Origin: Symsagittifera roscoffensis
Lineage: Eukaryota > Xenacoelomorpha > Acoela > Convolutidae
DNA: 60,000 nucleotides
NCBI RefSeq assembly: GCF_963678635.1
Contig: NC_087063.1
Span: 48,683,220-48,743,219 of the forward strand
Direction of reading: 5' to 3'
The number at the start of each line of letters is the position of its first letter. Positions within the stretch are counted from its first letter, which is position 1. The notes beneath the pieces were generated by a model that saw nothing but the letters and a program-made list of their open reading frames with translations, was not told the origin of the DNA and ran no database searches. This document shows, piece by piece, positions 19,886-31,140 of this stretch. Position numbers and translations under genes: made by a program.

Positions 19886-21240
19886 ATGACAGAAAAAATT
19901 GAGTAAAAATATCGACGATTGATGAATGGTCGAACATCACTAGAAAATGAGCTTTCCGTGGTTCACAGTCGCATAACTGAGGGTTTAGAGGGACCAATTT
20001 GGTAAACAAAAATAAACAAAAATAAACGCCTTAATTGAATCTTGCAAGAGTATTCTCGAAAAAGCATTAGCTAAAAATGATGAAATTGTGATATTAGCTA
20101 ATAAAACCGATAAACCTAGCAAATTATTAACGGAGTTGGCTGCATGGTGGGATAGGATAGTTAAAGTTAACGATGAAGTAACCGGTAAGGCTCGCGCTCA
20201 TATGGAATCTAATCAAGCTTCAGAGGTCTGCGTCAGTGAAACTAGTCGATCAAAAGTTTCATCAAAATCGGCAAAATCCGGGTCGAGTAAGCAAAGCTCA
20301 ATGAAATCATTGACCCCCAGTGAGCGCCGCAAAGAACTGCTCCTAGCGAAGATGAAGCGAGAAGAGTTAGAAAAACAACATGAAGCAACCTTAGGGATGA
20401 AACAGCAGGAAGCCATCATCGAAGAGCAACAGCATCTGATTGAGATGGAACGAAAACAACAAGAACATAAATTTGAAATTGACCGTAATGAGCAAGAATA
20501 TCGTTTACGAACCGAATGAAATTGACCGTAATGAGCAAGAATATCGTTTACGAACCGAAAAAATTCGGCTTGAAATGGAACGATTAAGCGAAGAAAATCG
20601 TATTAAAGTAGCTGAAGCAAAAATGCTTAAAACTGAATACCTCAAAGAGTCTGAAATAGATCAGCATCTCGAGCTGGCGTCTTCGGTTGATCGTCGTTCT
20701 GACAGGGTAATTGATTGGGTTGATCATGCATTAGAAAACCAAAAAGGACCCGAGGTAGTTCCGTCTTCTTCAAAGTTTGAAACCTGTATAAATATAGAAA
20801 ATGGTTCGCATCAACACAGAAATGTGTCCACAGCGGGAGCTTTACCTCGGCGATCGTTGCCGAATCAGACTTTCGATTGTGATCAACAATGCTGTCCCTA
20901 TCAACCAACCGTCTCCTTCAGCGATGGCGATGGAATCAAGCACGCTGTATCCACTAATTCTGAGCACGAAACGCAGTCATTGCTTATTTCAAATAACGCT
21001 ACCTTTTGCGAAAACAATACATCGTCATTTTTTAATCCAGCTGTAACAGCAGCTACCAATACTCCGGTATGCTGTGACTTCTCTGTACCTCATCCTTCGT
21101 CTTCCATTCAACATATCCCCGTCAACAATTTTAATAACGATTCTCGAGTTGTTGGAAACATGCCCGCCATCTCCAATCAATACTTTGGATACACCCTCAT
21201 GCCGTTTTGTCACAAACACCTGCAAATTTAATCTGAAGAA
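19886..21240 (+). pseudogene. BEL gag, N-terminal and coiled-coil part
   Basis: Gag appears to start at ATG 19886 but meets a TAA after six codons. Later pieces in shifted frames are legible (RRLMNGRTSLENELSVVHSR; LIESC near 20037). 20088-20519 is open and gives a long charged coiled coil (KREELEKQHEATLGMKQQEA), typical of BEL gag. A 43-bp duplication then stops this frame, and the reading resumes at 20519-21231 with more coiled coil (RLSEENRIKVAEAKML) and a Ser/Asn-rich linker ending HLQI. Confidence 0.7.
20474..20559 (+). repeat. 43-bp tandem duplication inside BEL gag
   Basis: The stretch gaaattgaccgtaatgagca… occurs twice back to back (20476-20518 and 20519-20559). Because 43 is not a multiple of three, the first copy ends in a TGA and the second continues in a new frame. 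The copies are nearly identical, so the duplication is younger than most of the other damage. Confidence 0.85.
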
Positions 21241-22895
21241 ATCAAAACTTGCTATCACATAACGTGGACACCCGCAGTCACCCAATGTATCATTGGGATA
21301 ACAAGTGATGACTGGCTGACGGCAGTTACTTTAACCCTACTCGTTTTTAACCGTCTTAAAGTAGCCATTTATTTTTCTGGTCTGTTAAGGGCTAAGTAAT
21401 AAATTACCCTTTTCAGGCCATCAGCCAAACAACTTTTGATCAGCTTTCGTTTACATGAAAAAATAACCAAATAGCCGGAAGCTGGCCCAGTACGATGGAA
21501 ACCCGAATGGCACGAAAGGTTTGGCCATTTTTGCAGTACTGTAGACGCAGCGTCCCTAAGCGATGATGTGAAGTTAACTTATTTAAAAACATTAGTCACG
21601 GGAAAATCTAAGTCGGCCATAGCAGAGTTTGCATACAGTGGAAGAATGAATAAGGATGCTCTGAAAACTCTAGAAAGAAAGTTTGGCCAGACACAAAACG
21701 TAATTACGGCCCACCTTGATAAGTTGTCCAGTTTCCCGCAGCTTCGAATGCACAACACTGAGAACATCATTAGCTTCTCGATGACCATTTCAAGTCTAGT
21801 GGCTGTCTTTAGGTATCTTGATCATGAAGAAGATTTGAAAAGCGTCTCTTTGTTAAATCAAATTCTTTCGAAAATTCCACCAAACATGAGAGAATCGTGG
21901 TCACTTTTTGTCGTGAAACGTAATTGGTCACGCCCCAACCTCAGTGACTTTAACAATTGGTTAAAAGAAACAGCAGAAGCTCATTAGCAAACAAAAATTA
22001 TGCCTGGAAAGCCCAAAGTCGAAGAGCCATCCAAATCTGCAAATTTAATCTGAAGAAATCAAAACTTGCTATCACATAACGTGTATAGCAACCCTGCCTC
22101 AGTGAATAATCCGTTTAGCGGACAATCTGCCGTCATTAATCTGCCCAATGTGCCACTGCGATAACAAGTGATGACTGGCTGACGGCAGTTACTTTAACCC
22201 TACTCGTTTTTAACCGTCTTAAAGTAGCCATTTATTTTTCTGGTCTGTTAAGGGCTAAGCAATAAATTACCCTTTTCAGGCCATCAGCCAAACAACTTTT
22301 GATCAGCTTTCGTTTACATGCAAAAATAACCAAATAGCCGGAAGCTGGCCCAGTACGATGGCAACCCGAATGGCACGAAAGGTTTGGCCAATTTTGCAGT
22401 ACTGTAGACGCAGCGTCCCTAAGCGATGATGTGAAGTTAACTTATTTAAAAACATTAGTCACGGGAAAATCTAAGTCAGCCATAGCAGAGTTTGCATACA
22501 GTGGAAGAATGAATAAGGATGCTCTGAAAACTCTAGAAAGAAAGTTTGGCCAGACACAAAACGTAATTACGGCCCACCTTGATAAGTTGTCCAGTTTCTC
22601 GTAGCTTCGAATGCACAATTCTGAGAACATCATTAGCTTCTCGATGACCATTTCAAGTCTAGTGGCTGTCTTTAGGTCTCTTGAGCATGAAGAATATTTG
22701 AAAAGCGTCTCTTTGTTAAATCAAGCTCTTTCGAAAATTCCACCAAACATGAGAGAATCGTGGTCATTTTTTGTCGTGAAACGTAATTGGTCACGCCCCA
22801 ACCTAAGTGACTTTAACAAATGGTTAAAAGAAACAGCAGAAGCTCATGAGCAAATGAAAATTATGCCTGGAAAGCCCAAAGTCGAAGAGCCATCC
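21222..22895 (+). repeat. tandem duplication of about 0.8 kb in BEL gag
   Basis: The segment beginning tgcaaatttaatctgaag at 21222 is repeated from 22036. Copy 2 carries about 70 bp near its start (the tagcaaccctgcctcagtg region) that copy 1 lacks. The two are otherwise very similar through the gag capsid domain to the gaagagccatccaaa motif. Copy 1 ends its frame with TAG where copy 2 has GAG. Confidence 0.85.
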
Positions 22896-22997
22896 AAAAC
22901 TAAAGCTGTAACGAGAGTTTTTGCCTCGACAAGTACAGTTGAGAAAAAGCCTGAATATCCTTCTTGTATCCTCTGCAAGGGGAAACATGCCTTGTAG
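21480..22997 (+). pseudogene. BEL gag capsid domain, present twice
   Basis: In both copies the domain reads EWHERFG then LKTLVTGKSKSAIAEFAYSG, LKTLERKFGQTQNVITAHLD and SWSLFVVKRNWSRPNLSDFN, the standard BEL gag block. Copy 1 is 21495-21987 (frame ends at TAG 21985-21987). Copy 2 is 22335-22997, with a TAG inside its helix region (about 22602-22604) and another at 22995-22997 inside the zinc-finger region. Both share the same one-base loss just before EWHERFG, so the frameshift predates the duplication. Confidence 0.75.
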
Positions 22998-23948
22998 AAG
23001 TGCTCTGTGTTTAACGAGAAAACCCCAACACAACCTGCAAAACTCTCTGCGGAAAACAAATTTTGCTTCTCCTGCTTACCAGGGAACCACGCATTCCGGC
23101 AATGTCCCAGAGCAAAAAAATGCACCAAAGCAGGTTGCACTAGCACCCATAGTTTACTTCTCTATGGTGCTGAACGTGTTTATCCTAGTCGAAATCCGGG
23201 CAAAAATGATATCCATACAAAACCCAACGATGGTCAAACAAGATCCAATGCAGAGCCGGATAAAGCGATCACAAACGGTGATCGAAAATCATTCAGCAAG
23301 AATATACCAAACGCAAGTTCGAATCATGCAGACATTAATCCCGTTCCGTTGGATGTAGGTTGCGCAATCTCGAACGACCAATCATCAATCATAACATCGA
23401 AATGGTTACTGCCCATAATCAAGCTCCAAGTTTCCACCGAATTCCAGAGTGCTGATTGTTTAACATTGTATGAATCAGCATCTAGTCATTCCTGGATATC
23501 GGCTAAATTAGTCAAATGTCTAAACCTTTCAGGAAGAGATATGGATCTCACAGTAAATGGTATTAACACCACGGGTGTTGTTAAAACGAAACAAGTTCAG
23601 ATGAAGTTATCTTCTAACTTCGATGTATTCGAAAACACGTTCGAATTAACCGCATTTGTCAAAGATGAACTTAAAGTCGGTACCGATACCGTCAACATCC
23701 CTGCATTACAGAGCAAGTATCCGTACCTTGCTCCAATCAAACCAATTGTGTATAGCTACGCCGATGTAGACTTATTAATTGGTCAAGACTCCTTCCATGC
23801 TATTCGGCCTGAGGAGTATTTCAAGAGTGAGGCCGATCCAAACACTTCGCCCATCGCGGTTCGCCTTCCAATAGGCTGGGTCCCAATGCCGACATCTACT
23901 GGTTCCTTTCTACTTGTTTCAAATGCCATACGGATGATACCGAACTAG
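22950..23948 (+). pseudogene. BEL zinc-finger region and aspartic protease
   Basis: The Cys-rich region (CILCKGKHAL, then CFSCLPGNHAFRQCPRAKKC) is interrupted by the TAG at 22995-22997; the same frame is then open from about 23007 to 23948. The protease follows: the usual D-T/S-G motif is replaced (TLYESASSHSWIS), while the following hydrophobic core (VDLLIGQDSFHAI, the 'LIG-D' block) is kept. Loss of the catalytic Asp means no protease activity. A TAG closes the frame at 23946-23948. Confidence 0.7.
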
Positions 23949-24898
23949 TTTGTCAAATCAAACGCTGGTATGAAATAGAGTCATACGGAGCCTACAAACA
24001 GGTCGACTCCCGTTCAGCCGAGGACAAAAGAGTGGCTAAAATACTTGATTCCTCCACCGTCCATGATGGATCAAGATACGCTGCAGGTATGCTTTGGGCA
24101 GAAGAATCTATCAAGTAACCAGACAATTACTATTCCTCTTTGGTTCAGTTAAAATTGTTGGAAAAACGTTTAGCGAAAGATCCTCACTTAAGGGATCAAT
24201 ACTCAAAAACTATCGAAGATGATTTGAATAAAGGATACGTGTTTCAAGTTTCTCCCCATAATTTTTCGAACCGCAACATACGCGAGTGGTATCTTCCTCA
24301 CCATCCCGTGGTGAACCCAAACAAACCTGGTAAAGTGAGGAGTGTCCTTAATGGAGCATCTAAATTCCACGGTACGGCATTGAACAAATCGTTGCTAGTA
24401 GGACTCGACCTACTGCAAAACCTTGTGTTCGTTCTCCTCCGTTTTCGTCAACATCATTTTGCCGTATCGGCTGACATTGAAGGGATGTTCCTACAAGTCG
24501 GCGTCCTTCCAGAGGACCAACCATCTCTTCGTTTTCTGTGGCGGGAGGACCCCACAACCGATGTGGTTGTACACCAGTACACCAGACATATCTTTGGAGC
24601 GAGAGATTCGCCAACGTGTGCAAATTATGCATTGCAACGGACTGCAATGGATAATCAGGCGATGTTCCCTGACGCAGCGTCCGCAGTTCTAGAGAAATTT
24701 TATATGGACGACTACCTAGACTCCTCTGAGGACCCTGATGTTGCATTTAAAATGAGTCAAGAGTTAATTACTCTGTTAGCTCTAGGTGGTTTTAATTTAA
24801 CTAAGTTCATAAGTAACGCAACTAAAATTATTAAAGAGTTAAACCCGCCCCAAAGCGCGCCGCAACAGGAAAACAAAAATATTGTAACTTGTGGGTGA
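23949..24898 (+). pseudogene. BEL reverse transcriptase
   Basis: After the TAG at 23948 the RT lead-in is legible (RWYEIESYGAYKQVDSR). A TAA at about 24117 precedes the main frame 24140-24898. Conserved blocks: REWYLPHHPVVNPNKPGKVR; the first Asp in VSADIEGMFLQVG; FGARDSPTCANYAL; and the catalytic YMDDYLDS. This block set is specific to BEL/Pao. The palm is intact in this frame, making it the best preserved enzyme of the element. Confidence 0.85.
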
Positions 24899-25862
24899 GG
24901 ATAATTCTTCCCATGTTCTTGGTCTGAAGTGGGACCATATCGACGACACTTTGGTCGTAAGCTTTGGTGTCAACCGTGAACTTAAAATTTCGATAACACA
25001 GCGAACAGTGTTAAGTTTTGTTTCTTCCGTTTTCGACCCCATAGGTCTTGTAGCGCCCTATACCGTAAGAGCGCGATTATTGCTGTAAAAAATATCGCGC
25101 ATTCATGGTCAACAATGTAATGATGAGCTACCCGTTGATATCAAGACAAAATTTCTTGCCTGGCACTCTGATTTGCCATCTCTAGGAAAAATGAGTATAA
25201 AGCGCAGCTACTTCTCCGCACCAGTCGATTGGGTTGAGTTACACATGTTCGGTGTTAGCTCAGAAGAAATTTTTTGTGCTGATGCTTTTCTTCGCGCCCG
25301 TGTGAAAACTTCACTCGAAACACAAATTACCTTCGTCTTTGGAAAAGCAAGAGTCGCGCCCATGAAAGCGCTTTCCATCCCGAAGCTTGAACTGCAGGCC
25401 GCATTACTCGCTACCCGATTGAAGGAAGATGTCCTCAAAGCTATAATCATTCCTGTGTCAAACACGTTCATGTGGACTGACAGCACCACTATACTCCAAT
25501 GGTTAAACTCAGGTAGTAAGCAACCCACGTTCGTGGCAAACCGGATTGGAGAGATTCTGGAAAGTACGACCGTAGACCAGTGGTTTCACGTCTTAAGTGG
25601 AGACAACCCTGCTGATACGGGAACCAGAGGAATCTCAGCGGAGTCCTTTAAAACAAGCAGCTGGGTAAACGGGCCAAGTCTGCTGAAAAGTGGCGAGTGG
25701 CCTTTCAAGCCGAGCACAGACGTAGTTAAGAAAATCCGCCTGGCTGGTCCCGCTTGTGACCCTAATGAAGGTTTAGAGCAGGCCTCTAATTTTTCAAACG
25801 TTGCACAAAAACAAAAAAAAACCCATTTTATTTGCATGGGAAGAATTCAACTCGTTTCGTAA
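24891..25862 (+). pseudogene. BEL connection and RNase H region
   Basis: 24891-25088 carries the connection block (SSVFDPIGLVAPYTVRARLL). After a stop near 25088 the reading shifts, and 25173-25862 carries RNase H (FVFGKARVAPMKALSIPKLE, then FMWTDSTTILQWL with a catalytic Asp and GDNPADTGTRG near its end). The expected first catalytic motif near FCADAF is legible with Asp. The end of the frame is followed by a poly-A-like run (25803-25822) and a new shift. Confidence 0.8.
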
Positions 25863-27303
25863 ACTCCAGCGAGTGGTTGCCTTCATGCTCAGACTTAGTC
25901 CGAAACACCGGCACTACCACACTAAAGTCAAGGAAATAACCGATCCGGTTGAATTAGAAACCGCCAAACAATGACTTTTGCTGATTTCCCAAAAGGAACC
26001 TTTTGAAGCGGAATATTTGCTCCAGTCCTGCGACAAAACCGTCAAAAAGTCTAGTCGTATCGCACAATATGCACCGTTTATGGGTCCTGCATTCCTCATT
26101 CGTTCAACTGGGCAAATTCGCCGTCTAGTTGAAACTGAATATGACACAAAACACCCCATAATCCTTGATGGAAGGCATACGCTGGTGAAATTGTTCTTAA
26201 GTGATATTCTTTATCGCTATCAGCACCAGTTCTTAGACTACCTGCGAGCTGTAATTCACTTAGAGTTCGCAATCTTGAGCCTTCGCTCTTTATTAAAGTC
26301 CATTGAAGTCCACTGCCTTATATGTAGAAAGCGCAATGCCAAAACTGTCACACCTATGATAGCAGAGCTTCCAGTTGAAAAGCTTGGTTACCGCCAGCCT
26401 CCCTTCACAAACTGTGGTGTTGATTATTTTGGACCCTTTTACGTCTCAATCAGGAAGATTTCTGAAAAACGATGGTGCTTCCTTTTTACATGTATGACCA
26501 CACGAGCTGTACATATTGAGATTGTCTCATCCATGGACACGAGTTCGTGTGTAAATGGAATCGAAAGATTCATTGCCCGTCGCGGCACTCCATCAGTCAT
26601 TTGGTATGATAACGGCACCAAATTTGTGGGAGCCGAGAAAGAACTCTTGAATTGTATTCAGTCGTGGAAGGGACAAGCAACCCCAGAGCTGGTGAAAAAG
26701 GGTATTAAGTGGAAATTTAACCCCCGGGAGCCCCGCATCATGGTGGTTCTTGGGAACGTCTCGTTCGGTGTTGTAAAAAGTTATTCTACGCAATAAAAGG
26801 AAGTAGAAAGATCACTCCCGAAGTCCTTGAAACAACTTTTTGTCTTGTAGAACAATCACTGAACGCTCGACCTATAACATCAGTAAGTCCAAGTTCGGAT
26901 GGTTTTGAGGTGTTAAATCCTAATCATTTTTTGTTAGGCCGAAATGGTACTATCTTCCCTTCTCTCTCTTTCCAGGAGCACTTCGACCATCGAAAGCAAT
27001 ATATCCGAGCGCAAAGCTACGCCCACGCAATTTGGAGTCGTTGGCTGCGAGATTATGTGCCAGCGCTGAATAAACGCAGTAAGTGGCACTCCGACAGTGA
27101 CGTTATTTTAAAAACAGGGAATTTAGTGTGGGTTGTTGACGAACGCAGCCCAAGGGGAAACTACCCTCTGGCTCTTATAAAAACACTTAATTACGGAAAA
27201 GACAACATAGCTCGATCCGCCGTTGTTACCACCCGCTCCGGGGAGCTGCCGTAAAACTCGCACCCGTTTTCGCTCCTTTGGGCGCGGAAGATGTTCGCGC
27301 TTA
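25863..27303 (+). pseudogene. BEL integrase and C-terminal domain
   Basis: 25978-26796 carries a zinc-binding lead-in (VHCLICRKRNAKTV) and the core: first Asp in NCGVDYFGPF, second in VIWYDNGTKFVGAEKEL. A one-base shift near 26720 moves the catalytic Glu block (GGSWERLVR) into the next frame. The rest follows at 26800-27254 (LEQ-type helix, NHFLLGR) with the C-terminal WLRDYVPALNKRSKW and GNLVWVVDE blocks typical of BEL. A stop at 27252-27254 and a last shift separate the final codons, which read into the first bases of the 3' LTR. Confidence 0.8.
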
Positions 27304-27602
27304 ATTAATCTTAAGATAAGGACGTCATTATAGCGCGAAAGTGAAAAAGCTAAAATTAGATTTTCTTAGACAAAAAGCCTTGAAAACTAGTGGTTTGTCC
27401 GAATAAGTTCAGTTTGCCATCAAAAATGTTTATAGATTTTGGAGATTGTTGGAAACCGTATTGCTAAAATGTTAACCGAAAATTGTTTAACTCATTGTTT
27501 TCAGCTGTTACTGTTTCTTCATATTATATGTTTAAATTGCCGATAATTTACAATTGTTGAACCAGGTTTTTTAGATCTTACAGGATACGAGAGTGCAGCA
27601 CA
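27292..27602 (+). repeat. BEL 3' LTR
   Basis: Direct repeat of 17280-17591, same ends. The CRE-like palindrome is changed here (gacgtca with the first T lost to G), while the flanking GCGCGAAA remains. Confidence 0.85.
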
Positions 27603-28949
27603 ACTTGCAAAAAGTCAATAACCTCAAACAAAATCAGCATCTTTTATTATTTTGCGAAAAGTGCCTTTTTTTGGTCTAAAGGCTGGTTGTTCCAAACGCT
27701 AACAGACTTCGGTCCAAACGTCAATGATGGCTCAAATCACAATACAGGACGTATCCCGTCATTACCTATGATTCCCTCAAACTAAAGTTTCCTACTATTG
27801 CCTGGGTTCGTGCAATCGCCGCCGGAGTTCCTCTGCTTTCGAACTCTACCGAAAATTTTCTCTTCCGGATTTGACCTCACCATGCTCACTTGACACGGAA
27901 GCGTTTTTTGTCCTTTGATTATGTCTAGTAGTTTTTGTCTGTTGAAAGTCCAAATGTTACCTTTTTTCTCTATTCTGGGTGACTATGGAAAGTAATGTTG
28001 GACCTTATGAGCACAATTTGCGACCCGTAAAGTATTCACCGAATTAAGCGACTCCTAAAAATTGTCCGCAATCTCGTATGCCACTCTAATTGTTTTTTTT
28101 TCGCGGCAGTTTTTGTTCCAATTTTATAGCTTTAAACAAAGTCAAAAAGTTGATGTTTATGAATTGTTTTCCTTCGGCTAAAACACTACACTGAGGTTAA
28201 AAACAAGCTTGGCCAATAATTTTGACCCTCTATAAACCCATGATAGGGCCATGTAAGACTGATCTGCAGTTATTCGATAACACAGTACAATTTCAAATTG
28301 TACAGCCTGACATTCTAGTGATTTTTTCTCCTGAATAAGGTTTGAAATATTACTAAGTCAAAAAGTAGTTGTAAATTTTTTTCCTTTCCTAAGACTTTTA
28401 TTACTTGTTAAGCACCAACAGTGACCCAAAATTTACCCTAGTTATCTATCTCCATAGCTAAACAAATTTTCCAATATCTTCCTTCTCGTTTTCTTGTCCA
28501 AATTCCCGAAAAGAGTAAAGCTGTGATAAAATTGAGAATCTACCAGTCAGCCCGTGAATTTTATTAAAATTCTTCTAAACTTTAAGCACCAGATACAAGA
28601 CTTGACGTAAACTAGATACAAGACTAGAGAAGAAGTAAACTAGATACAAGACATGACTGCTTCAAAAAACACTCTGCGTAGTACAGCCCAACCTTTCGTC
28701 TAAAAAATAGAGTAAGTGTTCAAGACTTAAGCAATAGCCAGATGACGAATCACATCTGGCTTTAATCTAGGATTGATGAGTTGGGTTGAACAGTTTTCTC
28801 AAAAACAAATTTTAACTCAAAAACGCGTCGATCCCAAAGCGTGCATGTGGCTTTTGTGTTCAGCTGGGGCGGCCCGCATCCCTGAATTCAGACCGTTGCT
28901 CTGACTCATCCGCTGACACCTGTTAAGGATGTCTGATTTCAGCTTCGCT
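27603..28949. other. no gene recognised
   Basis: Mixed DNA. A short unit containing 'aactagatacaagac' is repeated at about 28586-28655. No coding signal found. Confidence 0.4.
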
Positions 28950-30310
28950 CAGGTGTTTTGCGGGCTCCTGTATCTGTACGGCTTCCATTTTCATTGAGTT
29001 ATTTGCCTCTAGTACATCGCTCTGCCTTCGTAAGTTTTTGTTTATCCTGCGAGTGGTTAATTTTCCTCAGTTTTTTTTCAAAGAAGCTTTGTTTTTCTTG
29101 ACTTCTCATCGAAGTCAACTGACCGGCAAGGTACCAGTTGCTTCCTTGCAGTTGTTTTGTCTGGTTGCACTGACTCCGCAACATAACGTTTCAACATGCA
29201 TGTTGATCAACAGGAGTTCAACTTACTCGGTTTGGACACCTTCGATACCTTGCAGTTGACTTCGGAAATCCTGCCCATCAAATTATAGAGTCCTTCCCAA
29301 AGGTCAAAGGACTTTATGACCTTTTTTTTCTTTTGACGAACGGAGACTTTGTCACCAGTCGCGTGAGGTTGCCCATGAATTTTCTTCCAATACTGATCCT
29401 TTTTCTGACTCTAGTCAGTCCCCAGTACTTCTTTTGCGCTGCGATGATCATCTTGCAGCTGCCCGTATAGCCATTCCGCAAAAATATTCTTCATCAAAAC
29501 TTCCTCGCAAGTTTCCTTGTAGATCAAGTCAATTGGAAATTCAAAAATAATTCAATTGGAGCAAGTCAATTGGCACTCCTGTTCATGCACCATACCAAAT
29601 GGAGTAGCTCCCTTTATCCAATTCATCGTCACATTGTAAAAAAAAGATGCACATACGGCCACATCATAACCCACGTCCTTGGTTTATCCGCAAAACACTT
29701 CGAATTGAAATCAGCCACCTTTAATTTATGCTTTTCCGTCAGTCCGGTAACCTCCGGCTCAAACGGAGAAATTTGCGTCTTTTCGATACCCAAAAGTTGG
29801 CACATCTTTGAAACATTCTGCCACCAAAACTTTTCTTGATCTGTGCTCAAAACAAGGGAACCACAAAACTTCAGAACCCCATTTTCTTACGAATCACATC
29901 ACAAGAATCCAATGACACCAGAAGAACTGCAATCAAGTTATCGTGAAAACTTTTATCACTACAAGCACATGCTTCTCTCTTAATCGTCACCATTGTCATT
30001 GATCCCGCGATATCAAATGCTCCTGTGTTGAACTTGATTCTTGGATCAAAAAGTGCCTAATCCGCCGCCCGCTTCTTCTTCCTTTTTTTACTCTGGTGTG
30101 AACGGCTTGGCCAATACTGAACTTTTTTTTCACGTCCGTTCTGTCCATATCGTCTCCCACAAGAAACCCTTCCGTATTCTAACCAGCGTCTTCTCAGCTG
30201 GGAGTTGCCCTCCCGTTGCTTCAAATGAAAGCAGCTGGTTGAGAATTTCTTCCTGCCCCTGTTGTTTGATATTTCCGCCCAGTAAATTTCATATTGTTTC
30301 TACTTGTGTA
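28950..30310 (-). pseudogene. Ty3/gypsy integrase remnant, minus strand
   Basis: Read right to left across several frames. About 30260-30140: an HHCC-like region (SFEATGGQLPAEKTLVRIRK, followed by W). About 30010: the first core Asp in AFDIAGSMT. 29850-29629: second Asp in STDQEKFWW and, 35 residues on, the Glu in VTGLTEKHK. About 29600: a TPFGMVHEQE segment like the gypsy A/TPF motif. About 29360-29290: a C-terminal GDKVSVRQKKKK block. Frames are broken at many places, so this is an old fragment. No LTRs were found. Confidence 0.6.
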
Positions 30311-31140
30311 AAAAAAACTTGTGTAAAAGCTCTGCCTTGTATCTGCAATGAGGCATTTCAAGAGGTTATTTGATCCCAGTGGATATCCTCTCGTTCGTTG
30401 TACTCCACCTTGCTGAAAGGGGCTAAATTGTCCGAAAGGGTCCTATCTATTCTTTTTATAGCTTTCTCTAGCTAGACTTCACTGATGTCTTCCGCTGCCC
30501 AAACAATTTCTACCAACAAGTCTTTTTCTTGAACAATCGCGGTTGGCCTGGTCGGGTCAATAGTCCGCAGTCAATAGTCCTCGTCTTCAGTCGGGTTAAC
30601 ATTCCTACTGACTCTGCTTTTTACACAGCTGCGGACCTGTGATACTTTTTGACTCTCTCAGCCCTCCTACTGAGTCTGGCGACACGCTGCGCAATTGACT
30701 TGGGACACTTTTGGGTGTCACATACTGCATTTAAATTGTAGACCTTTCAGTCGGTCCAGTCCTTAATTCATCCTCCTTAATTGATCGTAATTCCAAGATA
30801 GTCTAGTTGATCTGACCGTGAACCGATAGTGCTTTAAATTCGCCATCATTCGCTGCGAAGTTCAACTTTGTTCTGATGCTTCTATCAACACCCATCTTTT
30901 TTCTGTCTGATGTCTCTAAATAGCTCTTGTTGGCCGTTTTTCTGGACTGTCTCTAAAATCCTGAGATACTTCTAAGCGGATGAGATTAGTCGTTGCTCTA
31001 GTATTTCGAGGTGTCCCTACGCATGCCTCCTCCCCAGAAAAAGTGTCCGCACTTGCCCAAGAGGGTCCACAGTCCATCAGATGATTGAAACCACCATGCG
31101 CGCTGTATTTTTTGCCGCAAAGCATCGCGAACTACCCCGC
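30311..31140 (-). other. probable further remnant of the minus-strand gypsy element
   Basis: Upstream of the integrase remnant in its own orientation, moderately GC-rich, with an open 69-codon minus frame (30916-31125). RNase H or RT should lie here, but I could not read any diagnostic motif. Confidence 0.25.

Larger units (their letters stand above)
17280..27602 (+). mobile_element. BEL/Pao LTR retrotransposon, 10.3 kb, decayed
   Basis: Paired direct repeats of about 312 bp, both beginning TGTTCGCGC and ending GCACA, enclose gag with a BEL-type coiled coil, a CCHC-rich region, and pol with YMDDYLD, RNase H and a BEL-type integrase. The bases just outside the LTRs, atttg (17275-17279) and acttg (27603-27607), are a 4/5 match, fitting the 5-bp target duplication of this family with one mutation. 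The LTRs differ at roughly 20 positions by eye, so the insertion is not recent. The leader holds a 48-bp array and an extra ORF. Confidence 0.9.

Noticed and set aside
30041-30373. 110-codon + strand ORF
   Set aside because: Antisense shadow of the minus-strand integrase remnant.
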